DNA of 64,000 nucleotides, taken from the NCBI GenBank assembly GCA_016716635.1, contig JADJVZ010000011.1:1364001-1428000 (forward strand), in the 5' to 3' direction. Under the pieces are notes generated by a model. It saw only the letters and a program-made list of their open reading frames with translations, ran no database searches and was not told the origin of the DNA. This document shows, in pieces, positions 28,654 through 37,227 of this stretch. Numbering within the stretch: position 1 is the stretch's first letter; each line of letters starts with the position of its first letter. The position numbers were made by a program, and so were the translations under genes. This stretch comes from Micropruina sp. (lineage in GTDB: Bacteria > Actinomycetota > Actinomycetes > Propionibacteriales > Propionibacteriaceae).

Positions 28654-28679
28654 TTGCCTCGACAGCCGAGTTACAACTT
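28650..28679 (-). promoter_or_regulatory. RAT (ribonucleic antiterminator) site of the bgl operon
   Basis: The minus-strand RNA reads AAGTTGTAACTCGG, then CTGTCGAGGCAAGGTC. It matches the RAT plan GTTGTWAC - short stem - GGCAA: CTCG pairs with CGAG around GCTGT. Its 3' end overlaps the first bases of the terminator stem, so binding of the antiterminator would prevent the hairpin. A TTGACA (28728-28733, minus strand) lies upstream, but no matching -10 is clear. Confidence 0.75.
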
Positions 28680-28762
28680 CTGTGAGCGTTATTGCTCCTG
28701 CACAAGTCAAGCGATGGGACCTAACGTTGTCAACCCCCTCCGTCTGCGGTGGCGAATCAGGG

Positions 28763-29731
28763 CTAGAGAACCACGACGCCCTTGCCGCCGACAACGTTGT
28801 TTTCCATGTCGTGGTGCGCCTGGACGACCTGGTCCAGCGCGTAGACCCGCCCCAGGGGAACGGGGGCGTGGCCGCGCGCGACGGCGTCCAGGAACCCCTG
28901 CAGGGTCGCGGACGTGAGGTCTGACGCGCCGCCCGAGTACGCCGTGAGGCGGACCCCATTGGGGATCCAGTCCATCGGGTAGAAGTCGGGGATGCTCCAC
29001 TGATCCGACAGCATCCCGGTGAAGCACACGGTTCCACCGCGGCGGGTGGCGCGCAGCGTGTCCCGCATCACGTTCACCCCGACGAGTTCGACGGCCGCAT
29101 CGACCCCACCCGGGACGAGCCGACGCACCTGGTCGGCAATCTCGCCACCGTCAATCAGCACTTGGTCGACCCCTAGCCCCTCGAGGAGCGAGACGCGGTC
29201 GGCACTGCGAGTGGTGGCGAGAACCGTCATGCCCCGCAGCTTGCCCAGGACGCCGAGCGCCTGACCGACCGAGGACGTGCCGCCGCGGATGAGCAAGGTC
29301 TGCCCGGCCTTGCCCTCGACGCCAACGTCGAGAGAGCCGGCGGCAGTCTGAAGCATCTCGGGGACCGCGCCCAGTGTGGCCCAGGGCAGGTCGCTGTGGA
29401 ATGGAATCACCTGCCCGGCGGGGACGCTCACGTACTCGGCGTAGCCGCCGTCGAAGATCCGACCCATGCCACCCATCAGCGTGGCGACCTGCGCGCCCAC
29501 GACAAACTCGCCGCCGGGCGCGGACTCCACCAGCCCCACGGCCTCAATGCCGGGAATGCGAGGGAAGCTCCCCGATGTCGCCACGCCCTGGCGGAAGTGC
29601 AACTCCGAGCGGTTGAGCCCGAACGCCTTGACTCGAATCAGGACCTCCCCTACCGACGGGGCGGGGATAGGCACCACCCGCTGCTGCAAGACCTCGGGCG
29701 CACCGGGAGCATCGATCACGATCGCGCGCAT
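28763..29731 (-). CDS. Zinc-independent alcohol dehydrogenase / quinone oxidoreductase (MDR family)
   Basis: The 322-residue protein has the medium-chain dehydrogenase layout: N-terminal GroES-like domain (MRAIVIDAPGAPEVLQ, then IPGIEAVGLVES) and a Rossmann domain with GGTSSVGQALGVLG near residue 150. It lacks the structural-zinc cysteines, which points to an NADPH quinone reductase rather than an alcohol dehydrogenase. The ATG at 29731 gives the family start; another ATG at 29743 lies next to the tRNA-Arg gene. The bgl leader follows its stop. Confidence 0.82.
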   Translation of the reverse strand: MRAIVIDAPGAPEVLQQRVVPIPAPSVGEVLIRVKAFGLNRSELHFRQGVATSGSFPRIPGIEAVGLVESAPGGEFVVGAQVATLMGGMGRIFDGGYAEYVSVPAGQVIPFHSDLPWATLGAVPEMLQTAAGSLDVGVEGKAGQTLLIRGGTSSVGQALGVLGKLRGMTVLATTRSADRVSLLEGLGVDQVLIDGGEIADQVRRLVPGGVDAAVELVGVNVMRDTLRATRRGGTVCFTGMLSDQWSIPDFYPMDWIPNGVRLTAYSGGASDLTSATLQGFLDAVARGHAPVPLGRVYALDQVVQAHHDMENNVVGGKGVVVL

Positions 29732-29744
29732 CACATCAACCATG

Positions 29745-29817
29745 CGCCCCCGGCAGGAATCGAACCTGCGACCTAGAGATTAGAAGGCTCCAGCTCTATC
29801 CCCTGAGCTACGGGGGC
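29745..29817 (-). tRNA. tRNA-Arg (anticodon TCT)
   Basis: On the minus strand the sequence folds as a tRNA: acceptor stem GCCCCCG/CGGGGGC, D-arm AGCTCAGGGGATAGAGC, anticodon loop CTTCTAA in the stem of GAGCC and CTC, T-arm CAGGTTCGATTCCTG. The anticodon TCT reads AGA. The 3' CCA is not encoded (GCA follows). Confidence 0.93.
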
Positions 29818-29929
29818 CGCTCGATCAAGCATACCGATCGACTTCTCGGCTTTATTTGTGATTATGCTCATTTTTGAGTATTGTCAGTTCGGCGCCTCGG
29901 TTGGAGCGCAGAACGAGAGGATCCACCCG

Positions 29930-31786
29930 GTGAAGGCTTTCATCATCGATAGCTACAAGTCAGCGCTGCACGAGGCGCAGGTCCCGGAGCCCACGGTGGG
30001 TGACCTGGACGTCTTGGTCGACGTCCGGGCCGCGAGTGTCAACCCGCTGGACGTGAAGATCGCCGAGGGCGTGTTCAAGACGTCGCTGGCCTACCGGATG
30101 CCTCTGATTCTCGGCCATGATCTCGCCGGCGTCGTCGCCGCCGTGGGATCGAAAGTGACGCGCTTCGCTGTCGGCGACGAGGTGTATGCCAAGGCAGCTG
30201 ACTTCCACATCGGCACCTTCGCCGAACGAATCGCGGTCGCCGAGGCCGACCTGGCGCTCAAGCCGGCCTCCCTCACCTTTGAGGAGGCGGCTTCGTTGCC
30301 GCTGGTCGCGCTGACGTCCTGGCAGGCCCTCGTGGTGATAGGCAACGTGTCGCCGGGGCAGAGGGTGCTGATCCACGCCGGCGCCGGCGGGCTTGGGTCA
30401 CAGGCCATCCAGTTGGCCAAGCACCTCGGCGCCTTCGTGGCCACGACCGCCTCCGCTCGCAATTCGGACGAACTCAAGGCGCTGGGCGCCGACCTGGTCA
30501 TCGACTACCGCAGCCAGGACTTCTCGACGCTTCTGAGCGACTACGACGTCGTGCTCGACAGCCTCGGCGGCGAGACCTTGGACAAATCCCTTCGCATTCT
30601 CAAACGTGGCGGGATCGTAGTCAGCGTCTCGGGCCCCGTCACACCTAAGACGGCGGCCACCATGGGACTCAACCCGATCCTGCGCTTGGCGGTCACTGCC
30701 TTGAGCGCCAAGATCCGCCGGCTGGCCCGCAAGCTGGGCGTCCGCTATGAGTTTCTTTTCATGAGCGCGAACGGGCAGCAGCTGAGCGACATCGCCCGTC
30801 TGGTAGACGCGGGGGCGCTGCGTCCGGTCGTGGGCAAGGTCTTTCCGTTCAGCGAGACCCCAGACGCCATGGCCGCCCTTATCAAGGGCGGCATCCCGGG
30901 CAAGATCGTAACCACGCGCGCGGGATCGCTCAGCGAGGCGCAACCGGTGGTGACGAACTACGCGCAAGCGCCCGCTAAGACCCTGACGGTGGGCAGCGAT
31001 ACGTTCGCTTACCGGGAGCTTGGCCCGGCCGGGGCCGTCCCCGTCATCTTCTTCGGCCACCTCGCCGCCACGTTGGACAACTGGGACCCGCGCATCGTGG
31101 ACGCCATCGCCCAGCACCGCCACGTCATCACCTTCGACCAGCTGGGCGTCGGCGCCTCCTCCGGAAAGGTCCCGGCCACGCTGGAAGAGGCGGCCGCGGA
31201 CGCCTACCGGTTCATCACCGGCCTGGGCTACTCGACCGTGGATGTTTTCGCGTTCTCGATGGGCGGCATGGTCGCCCAGGACCTGGCCGTCGCCCACCCG
31301 GATCTGGTCCGCAAGCTGGTTCTCACCGGCACCGGACCCCGTGGCGGCAAAGACATGGACAAGGTCGTGGGCACGACCTATTGGGACGTCCTGCGGGCGA
31401 CCTTGTCGGGCAAGGACTCCAAGGAGTTCTTGTTCTTTAGTCGCAACGCCGCGGGCAAGGCAGCCGCAGGTGCCTACCTCGATCGCCTGAAGGAGCGCAC
31501 CTTCGATCGCGATGCCCCGATTGCCCTCTCGTCCTTCCGCACGCAGCTCAACGCCATCGCGAGGTACGGCCGCTCGGCCCCGTCTGACCTTTCGGTCATC
31601 GCAGGGCCGACCTTGATCGCCAACGGCGACAACGACCGGATGGTTCCCAGCGTCCTCTCCGAGGACCTCCATCGACGCCTGGCCAACTCGACGCTGGTGA
31701 TCTACCCCGACTCCGGCCACGGCGGTATCTTCCAGTACCACGAGCAGTTCGCCCCGCTCGCGAGTGAGTTCTTGAAGGAGTCCTGA
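29930..31786 (+). CDS. Fusion: MDR-type NADPH oxidoreductase + alpha/beta hydrolase
   Basis: The 618-residue protein joins two complete enzymes. Residues 1-310 are a zinc-independent medium-chain oxidoreductase (VKAFIIDSYKSALHE; LGHDLAGVVAAVGS; GAGGLGSQAIQLAKHLGA). Residues about 345-618 are an alpha/beta hydrolase with nucleophile S443 in FAFSMGGMVAQ, acid in NGDNDRM and histidine in SGHGG. GTG start after GAGAGG; an in-frame ATG 24 codons upstream gives a hydrophobic, poorly matching extension. The TGA overlaps the ATG of the TetR gene. A fused oxidoreductase/hydrolase could act in succession on one lipophilic substrate; the substrate is unknown. Confidence 0.85.
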   Translation: MKAFIIDSYKSALHEAQVPEPTVGDLDVLVDVRAASVNPLDVKIAEGVFKTSLAYRMPLILGHDLAGVVAAVGSKVTRFAVGDEVYAKAADFHIGTFAERIAVAEADLALKPASLTFEEAASLPLVALTSWQALVVIGNVSPGQRVLIHAGAGGLGSQAIQLAKHLGAFVATTASARNSDELKALGADLVIDYRSQDFSTLLSDYDVVLDSLGGETLDKSLRILKRGGIVVSVSGPVTPKTAATMGLNPILRLAVTALSAKIRRLARKLGVRYEFLFMSANGQQLSDIARLVDAGALRPVVGKVFPFSETPDAMAALIKGGIPGKIVTTRAGSLSEAQPVVTNYAQAPAKTLTVGSDTFAYRELGPAGAVPVIFFGHLAATLDNWDPRIVDAIAQHRHVITFDQLGVGASSGKVPATLEEAAADAYRFITGLGYSTVDVFAFSMGGMVAQDLAVAHPDLVRKLVLTGTGPRGGKDMDKVVGTTYWDVLRATLSGKDSKEFLFFSRNAAGKAAAGAYLDRLKERTFDRDAPIALSSFRTQLNAIARYGRSAPSDLSVIAGPTLIANGDNDRMVPSVLSEDLHRRLANSTLVIYPDSGHGGIFQYHEQFAPLASEFLKES

Positions 31787-32394
31787 TGTCGACGTCCCCT
31801 GCGACGCCCGGTCGCCGCGAGCGCAACAAGCAGCAAAAGCTTGAGCGCATCGTGGCGGCTGCCGCGGATCTGTTCGCCGAGCGCGGGGTCGACGACGTCA
31901 CCACGACAGAGATCGCGGAGCGTGCCGACATCGGCACCGGCACGCTCTTCCTCTACGCCAAGAACAAGGGCGAGCTGTTGCTGCTGGTGCAGAACGGCCT
32001 CTACGAGAAGGCCCTTGCCCGCGGACGCGAGGCGTCCGCTCCGGCCGCAGGCACCCTTGAAGGCCTCCTGGCCGTGATCCGTCCCATCGTGGAGTGCAAC
32101 CGCGTCCATGTCGAGAACGGACGGACGTACCTGCGCGAGATGGTCTTCGGGGATCCGAACGATCCCCAGCACGCGGCGGCGCTGGGGATCGTCCTCGAGA
32201 CGCAGCAGCTGTTCGCCAAGATCCTGCAACGGCAGTCACGGTTGGACGATCAGCAGGCCGCCACCCTCGCCCCGGTGGTGTCGGCGATCATGTTCGTGAC
32301 GATGGCGGCGAGTATCAATGCCGCGGCGTCGGTCGAGGAGTTGATCCAGCAGATCACCGACCAGGTTCGGGTGATCCTGCCAAGTACGGTGTGA
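31786..32394 (+). CDS. TetR-family transcriptional regulator
   Basis: The 202-residue protein has a TetR helix-turn-helix at residues 18-65 (RIVAAAADLFAERGVDDVTTTEIAERADIGTGTLFLY-type pattern) and a helical ligand domain of average length. It starts one base inside the stop of the fusion gene (TGATG) and its own TGA overlaps the GTG of the MFS gene, so the three are one translationally coupled unit. It probably represses this operon in the absence of a lipophilic compound (inference). Confidence 0.87.
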   Translation: MSTSPATPGRRERNKQQKLERIVAAAADLFAERGVDDVTTTEIAERADIGTGTLFLYAKNKGELLLLVQNGLYEKALARGREASAPAAGTLEGLLAVIRPIVECNRVHVENGRTYLREMVFGDPNDPQHAAALGIVLETQQLFAKILQRQSRLDDQQAATLAPVVSAIMFVTMAASINAAASVEELIQQITDQVRVILPSTV

Positions 32395-33575
32395 GGGTGG
32401 CGGAGGACAAGTCGGTCCCTTGGGGGCAGCTGGCGCTGTCGGCGTACCTGCCCACCGGTTTGTCCACGATCGGGCTGGGGGCGGTATCTCCCCTGCTGGC
32501 CCTCACGGTGTTGCACCTGGGCGGGGGCGTGCCGGAAGGGGCCTTCGCGGTCGCGTTGTACGGCATCGGGACGCTCGTCGGCGCCCTGCCAGCTGGCGAA
32601 CTGGCGGAGCGGTTTGGGGAGCGCTGGTGCCTGATCGCCGCCCTGCTGGTCGAGGCGGCCGCCATGCTGGGCGCCCACTTCGCCACCAATCTGGTGGTTT
32701 TCGACGTCCTCACGTTCAGCATGGGGCTCGCCGGCGCCCTGCTCGGCCTCGCCCGCCAGGCCTACGTCACCGATGTGGTGCCCCTAGAGATGCGGGCCCG
32801 GGCCTTGTCGACCCTGGGTGGCGTGTTCCGGATCGGCGCCTTCATCGGACCCATCCTCGGCGCGGCCGTCGTCTCCGCCTTCGACCTCAAAGCCGCCTAC
32901 CTGATGGGGGCGGCCACCAGTCTGCTCGGCGCCCTGGTCACGTTGGCGATTCCCGACCTGGTGACCGAGCGCCCCACCACGGCCGAGGCCGTCACGGGCA
33001 GCATGGGGCAGGTCCTGAAGGACAACGCCTTCGTCTACCTCACCCAAGGCCTCGGCGCCGCCGCGATCATGGTCGTCCGGACGGCCAAGGACGGCATCAT
33101 CCCGCTCTGGTGTGAATCCTTGGGGATCGATGCGGCCACCACGTCGCTGCTCTACGCGCTCTCGTCCGGGGTGGACATGTTGCTGTTCTACGTCGGCGGT
33201 TCGCTGATGGATCGCTACGGCCGCAGGTTCGTCGCGGTCCCCGGCATGGTCTTCATGGGGTTGGCGTTCGCGCTGCTGCCCTTGACGTCCACGGTCGCCG
33301 GGGTGGCCGTGATGGTCACCGTCCTGGGGCTGGCGAACGGGCTCACCTCGGGCGTCGTGATGACCATCGGATCGGACGCCTCCCCCGCCGTCGGACGCGC
33401 GCGCTTCCTCTCGGGCTGGCGCTTCTGCAGCGGCACCGGCCAGGCCGTCGGCCCCTTGCTGATCACCGCGGTCGCCGCGGCGTCGGGGCTGGCGTCCGCG
33501 GCGGTAGCGATCGGCGCCATCGGGGTCGTGGGTGCGGCCTGGTTGTGGCGCTGGGTACCTGCCAAGGTCAGCTGA
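32391..33575 (+). CDS. MFS transporter (drug-efflux type)
   Basis: The 394-residue protein has twelve predicted membrane segments; ALPAGELAERFGER and DRYGRR loops match the cytoplasmic loop motifs of MFS efflux pumps. GTG at 32391 overlaps the TetR stop (GTGA), and a second GTG two codons later is possible. The upstream open frame belongs to the TetR gene read in another frame. With the fusion enzyme and TetR it would form a detoxification or resistance unit. Confidence 0.83.
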   Translation: MRVAEDKSVPWGQLALSAYLPTGLSTIGLGAVSPLLALTVLHLGGGVPEGAFAVALYGIGTLVGALPAGELAERFGERWCLIAALLVEAAAMLGAHFATNLVVFDVLTFSMGLAGALLGLARQAYVTDVVPLEMRARALSTLGGVFRIGAFIGPILGAAVVSAFDLKAAYLMGAATSLLGALVTLAIPDLVTERPTTAEAVTGSMGQVLKDNAFVYLTQGLGAAAIMVVRTAKDGIIPLWCESLGIDAATTSLLYALSSGVDMLLFYVGGSLMDRYGRRFVAVPGMVFMGLAFALLPLTSTVAGVAVMVTVLGLANGLTSGVVMTIGSDASPAVGRARFLSGWRFCSGTGQAVGPLLITAVAAASGLASAAVAIGAIGVVGAAWLWRWVPAKVS

Positions 33576-33583
33576 GCCGACGC

Positions 33584-34537
33584 TCAGTCCTCGTCGGTGG
33601 ACTTGCGACCGCGACGGACGATCAGTGGATCGGGAACCCCAACTACCTCGTGGTTCTTGTCCTGGTACTCGAACTTCGCCAGCACCGCCCGCATCGCGTT
33701 AAGCCGGGCCCGCTTCTTGTCGTTGGAGCGGATGGCCAGCCAGGGCGCGTGCTTGTGGTCGGTCTTGGCGAACATGGCGTCCTTGGCGGCCGTGTAGTCC
33801 TCCCACCGGTCCAAGGAATTCAAGTCATTCGGCGAGAGCTTCCAGCGCCGCACCGGGTCGATCTGGCGGATCGCGAAGCGCGTCCGCTGCTCTGCCTGCG
33901 TCACCGAGAACCACACTTTCGTGAGGTGGATCCCCGATTCGACAAGCATCCGTTCGAAGTCGGGGGCCTGCCGCATGAACGTCTTGTACTCCTCGTCGGT
34001 GCAGTAGTTCATGACGCGCTCGACGACCGCCCGGTTATACCAAGAGCGGTCGAACATCACGATCTCACCGAAGGTCGGCAGGTGCCGGACGTAGCGCTGG
34101 AAGTACCACTGCCCCCGCTCCTTCTCCGTCGGGGTGGTCAGTGCTACCACGCGCGCCGCGCGGGGGTTGAGGTGCTCGGTGAACCGCTTGATGGTGCCAC
34201 CTTTGCCCGCCGCATCGCGTCCCTCGAAGACGATCACGACACGCTCGCCGTTGTCCTGAATCCAGTACTGGAACTTCAGCAGTTCGACCTGCAGCAAGTA
34301 CTTCTCGTGCTCATACTCCTCGCGGCTCATCAACTCGTCGTAGGGGTAGTCCTGGCGCCACGTCTCGACGGCCCGGCCGCCCGGATCGATGAGCTCGGGG
34401 TCTGGGGAGTCGGCGTCACTGACCGTGTAGCCCTGCCGGACGAGCTTGTCGATGAACTCGCGCAGATTCTCCTTTTGACCCGGGACCATGTCCTCGAGAT
34501 CGACACGTTCTGCCGTGTCCGTCGCCGCTGTCTGCAT
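33584..34537 (-). CDS. ppk2: Polyphosphate kinase 2 (PPK2 family)
   Basis: The 317-residue protein has the PPK2 Walker A FEGRDAAGKGGTIKR (about residues 100-115), the lid region NPRAARVVALTTPTEKERGQWYFQRYV and Walker B MFDRSWYNRAVVERV (about 163-178). It uses polyphosphate to phosphorylate nucleoside diphosphates; its size and a single domain fit class I. The ATG at 34537 follows GAGGAGTGGCCCG; longer starts lack a binding site. It is convergent with the MFS gene and divergent from orn. Confidence 0.92.
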   Translation of the reverse strand: MQTAATDTAERVDLEDMVPGQKENLREFIDKLVRQGYTVSDADSPDPELIDPGGRAVETWRQDYPYDELMSREEYEHEKYLLQVELLKFQYWIQDNGERVVIVFEGRDAAGKGGTIKRFTEHLNPRAARVVALTTPTEKERGQWYFQRYVRHLPTFGEIVMFDRSWYNRAVVERVMNYCTDEEYKTFMRQAPDFERMLVESGIHLTKVWFSVTQAEQRTRFAIRQIDPVRRWKLSPNDLNSLDRWEDYTAAKDAMFAKTDHKHAPWLAIRSNDKKRARLNAMRAVLAKFEYQDKNHEVVGVPDPLIVRRGRKSTDED

Positions 34538-34631
34538 CGGGCCACTCCTCATCGTTGCGGATGCCGCCATCGTATTGATCCAACCCCGTTGTGGGGAGAT
34601 GTGCCACGCCCTACGGCTAGGCTGTCTCTCC

Positions 34632-35264
34632 GTGAACGACTTCTTGGTGTGGATCGACTGCGAGATGACCGGTCTGAGCCTCGCCAACGACGCGTTGGTC
34701 GAGGTTGCGGTGATCGTGACGGACGGCGAGCTCAACCCCCAGGGCGAGGGCGTGGATCTCGTCATCAAGCCCCCGCAGGCGGCGCTGGACGGCATGGACG
34801 ACTTCGTCCGCACCATGCACACCACCTCGGGACTGTTGCCGCTCCTCGCGGACGGCATCACCCTCGCCGAGGCCGAGCAGCAGGTGCTGGACTACATCAA
34901 GACGTACGTCCCCGAGGCCCGCAGGGCTCCCCTGGCCGGTAACACCATCGGTACCGATCGCGCCTTTCTGGCCCGCGACATGCCGACTCTGGAGGCGCAC
35001 GTCCACTACCGCAACGTGGATGTGTCGTCGGTGAAGGAGTTGGCCCGCCGCTGGTTCTTCCGGACGTACCTCAACACCCCCGCCAAATCCGGCAACCACC
35101 GGGCACTGGCGGACATTCGCGAATCCATCGAGGAACTGCGTTACTACCGCGAGGCACTCTTCGTGGCTCCCCCGGGTCCGACCACGGACGAACTCAAGGC
35201 CATCGCCGCCCGACACCAGGGCGCCCTTGGTCCGGATTTCACCCCAAACCCGACGGCACGCTAG
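34632..35264 (+). CDS. orn: Oligoribonuclease
   Basis: The 210-residue DEDDh exonuclease degrades 2-5-nt RNA fragments and pGpG. Motif I is WIDCEMTGL (D9, E11), motif II lies around AGNTIGTDRAFL, and motif III is HRALADIRESIEEL. The GTG at 34632 is preceded by TAGGCT eight bases upstream, which would give a nearly leaderless transcript. A short insert-free C-terminus ends before tRNA-His. Confidence 0.93.
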   Translation: MNDFLVWIDCEMTGLSLANDALVEVAVIVTDGELNPQGEGVDLVIKPPQAALDGMDDFVRTMHTTSGLLPLLADGITLAEAEQQVLDYIKTYVPEARRAPLAGNTIGTDRAFLARDMPTLEAHVHYRNVDVSSVKELARRWFFRTYLNTPAKSGNHRALADIRESIEELRYYREALFVAPPGPTTDELKAIAARHQGALGPDFTPNPTAR

Positions 35265-35295
35265 GCTAGCCCAGCGCCTTTTCGAGGGCGCGATG

Positions 35296-35371
35296 GTGGG
35301 TATAGCTCAGTTGGCAGAGCGTCAGGTTGTGGTCCTGGATGTCGCGGGTTCGAGCCCCGTTACCCACCCCA
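35296..35371 (+). tRNA. tRNA-His (anticodon GTG)
   Basis: Acceptor stem GTGGGTA/TACCCAC, D-arm AGCTCAGTTGGCAGAGC, anticodon loop TTGTGGT in a CAGG/CCTG stem and T-arm GCGGGTTCGAGCCCCGT. The base before it (35295) is G and faces the discriminator C at 35368, as expected for the extra G-1 of tRNA-His. CCA is encoded (35369-35371). Its 3' end overlaps the last codons of the FtsX-like gene on the other strand. Confidence 0.94.
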
Positions 35372-37222
35372 ATCCGCGGAGCGGAACGTAGCAACCAGCG
35401 TTGCTAGCAGCCCGATGAGGGCCACGGAGACGAATGATGCAGCCGTCACCCACGACACTGACTCGATGGCAGTTCGTGCGGACGTGCCATTGATCGAAGC
35501 GAACCGCAGCCCGAGGCCCACCAACACAGTGGTCACGAGGGCGCCCGCCACCAGCGAAATGATGATCGTTTCAGTGGCCACCGTCATCAGGATTCCCCGA
35601 CGCCCGACACCCAGCGACCGCAGTACCCGGAACTCGCCTCGACGTGCCCATGCTCCGCTCATCGCCGTTTGGATGAGGCTGATCACACTCATGAGGTAGA
35701 TGGTCCCGAAAATGCCAATGTTTGACCGATAGGTGTTCGCTTTGCGGGCATCCTCAAGTTGTTGGATGTAGCCATCGCGGTCCACCACCGCTCCCTGCGC
35801 CCCGGCAGATTGGAGGGCAGCGACCGCTTCTGACTGCGTGATCGGGCTGGCGAGAATCTGCACCGGTATCGCGGTGACGTCGGGGAGGATGCGGGACGCT
35901 TGCTCCCAATCGAAGAAGACACCTTCGAACAACGGATCATTGACGACAGCGACCACATGAACGATGACGACTTGCCCCTGGCGATCGAGCACTGACAAGG
36001 CATCACCCACGTGGGTGCCACTCACGCTGCTGGCCACATCGAGGCCGGCCACAGCGGCCTGATTCCCTGCCACCACGCTTTGTCGGAGCAAGGTGCCGAG
36101 CGCGACCGCATCGGTGAAATACAACACCTGCGGGTTGCCCGAGACTGCACGTTTAGCCGAGGCCAGGCGGGCCACCACGTTCGTTTGACCCCCCACAGCA
36201 CCCGCAGCGCGGTCAGCATCCGCCACCCCCACCACCGAGGCGACGACCGACGCAGCAACGCGTGAGCGGTAAGTTTCAGCCCGGAGTTGTTCGTCCGGCG
36301 CGTTGGCCACGAGGAAGCCGCCCAGCACCCCGACGGAAACGATGAGGGGGGTCGCCATGCGCGCGTATCGGACGCGGTCCTTGCTGGCGCGTCGAGCGGC
36401 CAGCCTGCCCGCGCCCGGAGCAACGATCCCGACGCACCGCCCGACAACCCAGGCCCCCGCCGGGATCAGCAGTGGGGCAAGGGCAAGCAGGGGGACGACC
36501 GCGGCCAATGGCAAGGCCAGCACGAGGTTGGGGCCCAGGGTTTTAGCATCCACGCACATCAAGCCTCCGAATCCGACGATAGCGACGGCGATCCGCCCCA
36601 GGATGGACGCGGCCGACATGCGGGGCGCCATGGCAGAAGTGGCAGGCACCACCTCGCCGCGCGTCGCGCTCAGGGACGCGAGCATCCCGGCGAATCCAGT
36701 TGTCCCCGCAGTGACCCCCGTGACGGTCAGGGCGGCACCGACCGCGAACCCGAACTGCGCCTCAACGTTCCGCCCGAAGAAGCCAATGGCTTTCAGACCG
36801 GCAAACAGTGGCCCGGCCAAAGACGCACCGACCATGGCGGCGGGACAGCCGGCAACCAACCCAATGACAAGACACTCCAACGACACCATCGATCCCAGAC
36901 GCCCACGACTTGCCCCCGCGAGCCTCATGAGCGCCAGTTCCTGCTGACGGACGGCGACCACTTGTTTGACCGAGGTCCACATCAGGACGCCACCCATCAC
37001 GATGGTCAAGCCACTGAGAACCGACAGCAGGCCCCGAAGTGCCGTGAGTTGGGAGCTGAGCTCCTCGGCCGACAAGCCGGGAACATGGACGTTCTCCGGC
37101 CGCGAGAGCCCCTCCACGAGGGCGGCCTGCGATGCGGCGATCACCGTCGTCGCGCTGAGGGTCACCAGGCACCCGGCGTACAGAGCCCGATGACGACTTA
37201 CCAACCGGAGAGACAATCGCAT
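35360..37222 (-). CDS. FtsX-like permease (MacB/LolC-type ABC transporter)
   Basis: The 620-residue protein has an N-terminal membrane segment, a cluster of FtsX-domain helices at about 60-320, an extracytoplasmic domain at about 330-500 and a C-terminal FtsX domain (SLIQTAMSGAWARRGEFRVLRSLGVGRRGILM). Such proteins export peptides or lipoproteins or sense antimicrobial compounds. The ATG at 37222 is 5 bp after the ATPase gene; an in-frame TTG at 37234 is possible. The final 12 bp, including the TAA stop, lie inside the tRNA-His gene on the other strand. Confidence 0.82.
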   Translation of the reverse strand: MRLSLRLVSRHRALYAGCLVTLSATTVIAASQAALVEGLSRPENVHVPGLSAEELSSQLTALRGLLSVLSGLTIVMGGVLMWTSVKQVVAVRQQELALMRLAGASRGRLGSMVSLECLVIGLVAGCPAAMVGASLAGPLFAGLKAIGFFGRNVEAQFGFAVGAALTVTGVTAGTTGFAGMLASLSATRGEVVPATSAMAPRMSAASILGRIAVAIVGFGGLMCVDAKTLGPNLVLALPLAAVVPLLALAPLLIPAGAWVVGRCVGIVAPGAGRLAARRASKDRVRYARMATPLIVSVGVLGGFLVANAPDEQLRAETYRSRVAASVVASVVGVADADRAAGAVGGQTNVVARLASAKRAVSGNPQVLYFTDAVALGTLLRQSVVAGNQAAVAGLDVASSVSGTHVGDALSVLDRQGQVVIVHVVAVVNDPLFEGVFFDWEQASRILPDVTAIPVQILASPITQSEAVAALQSAGAQGAVVDRDGYIQQLEDARKANTYRSNIGIFGTIYLMSVISLIQTAMSGAWARRGEFRVLRSLGVGRRGILMTVATETIIISLVAGALVTTVLVGLGLRFASINGTSARTAIESVSWVTAASFVSVALIGLLATLVATFRSADWGG

Positions 37223-37227
37223 TATGC

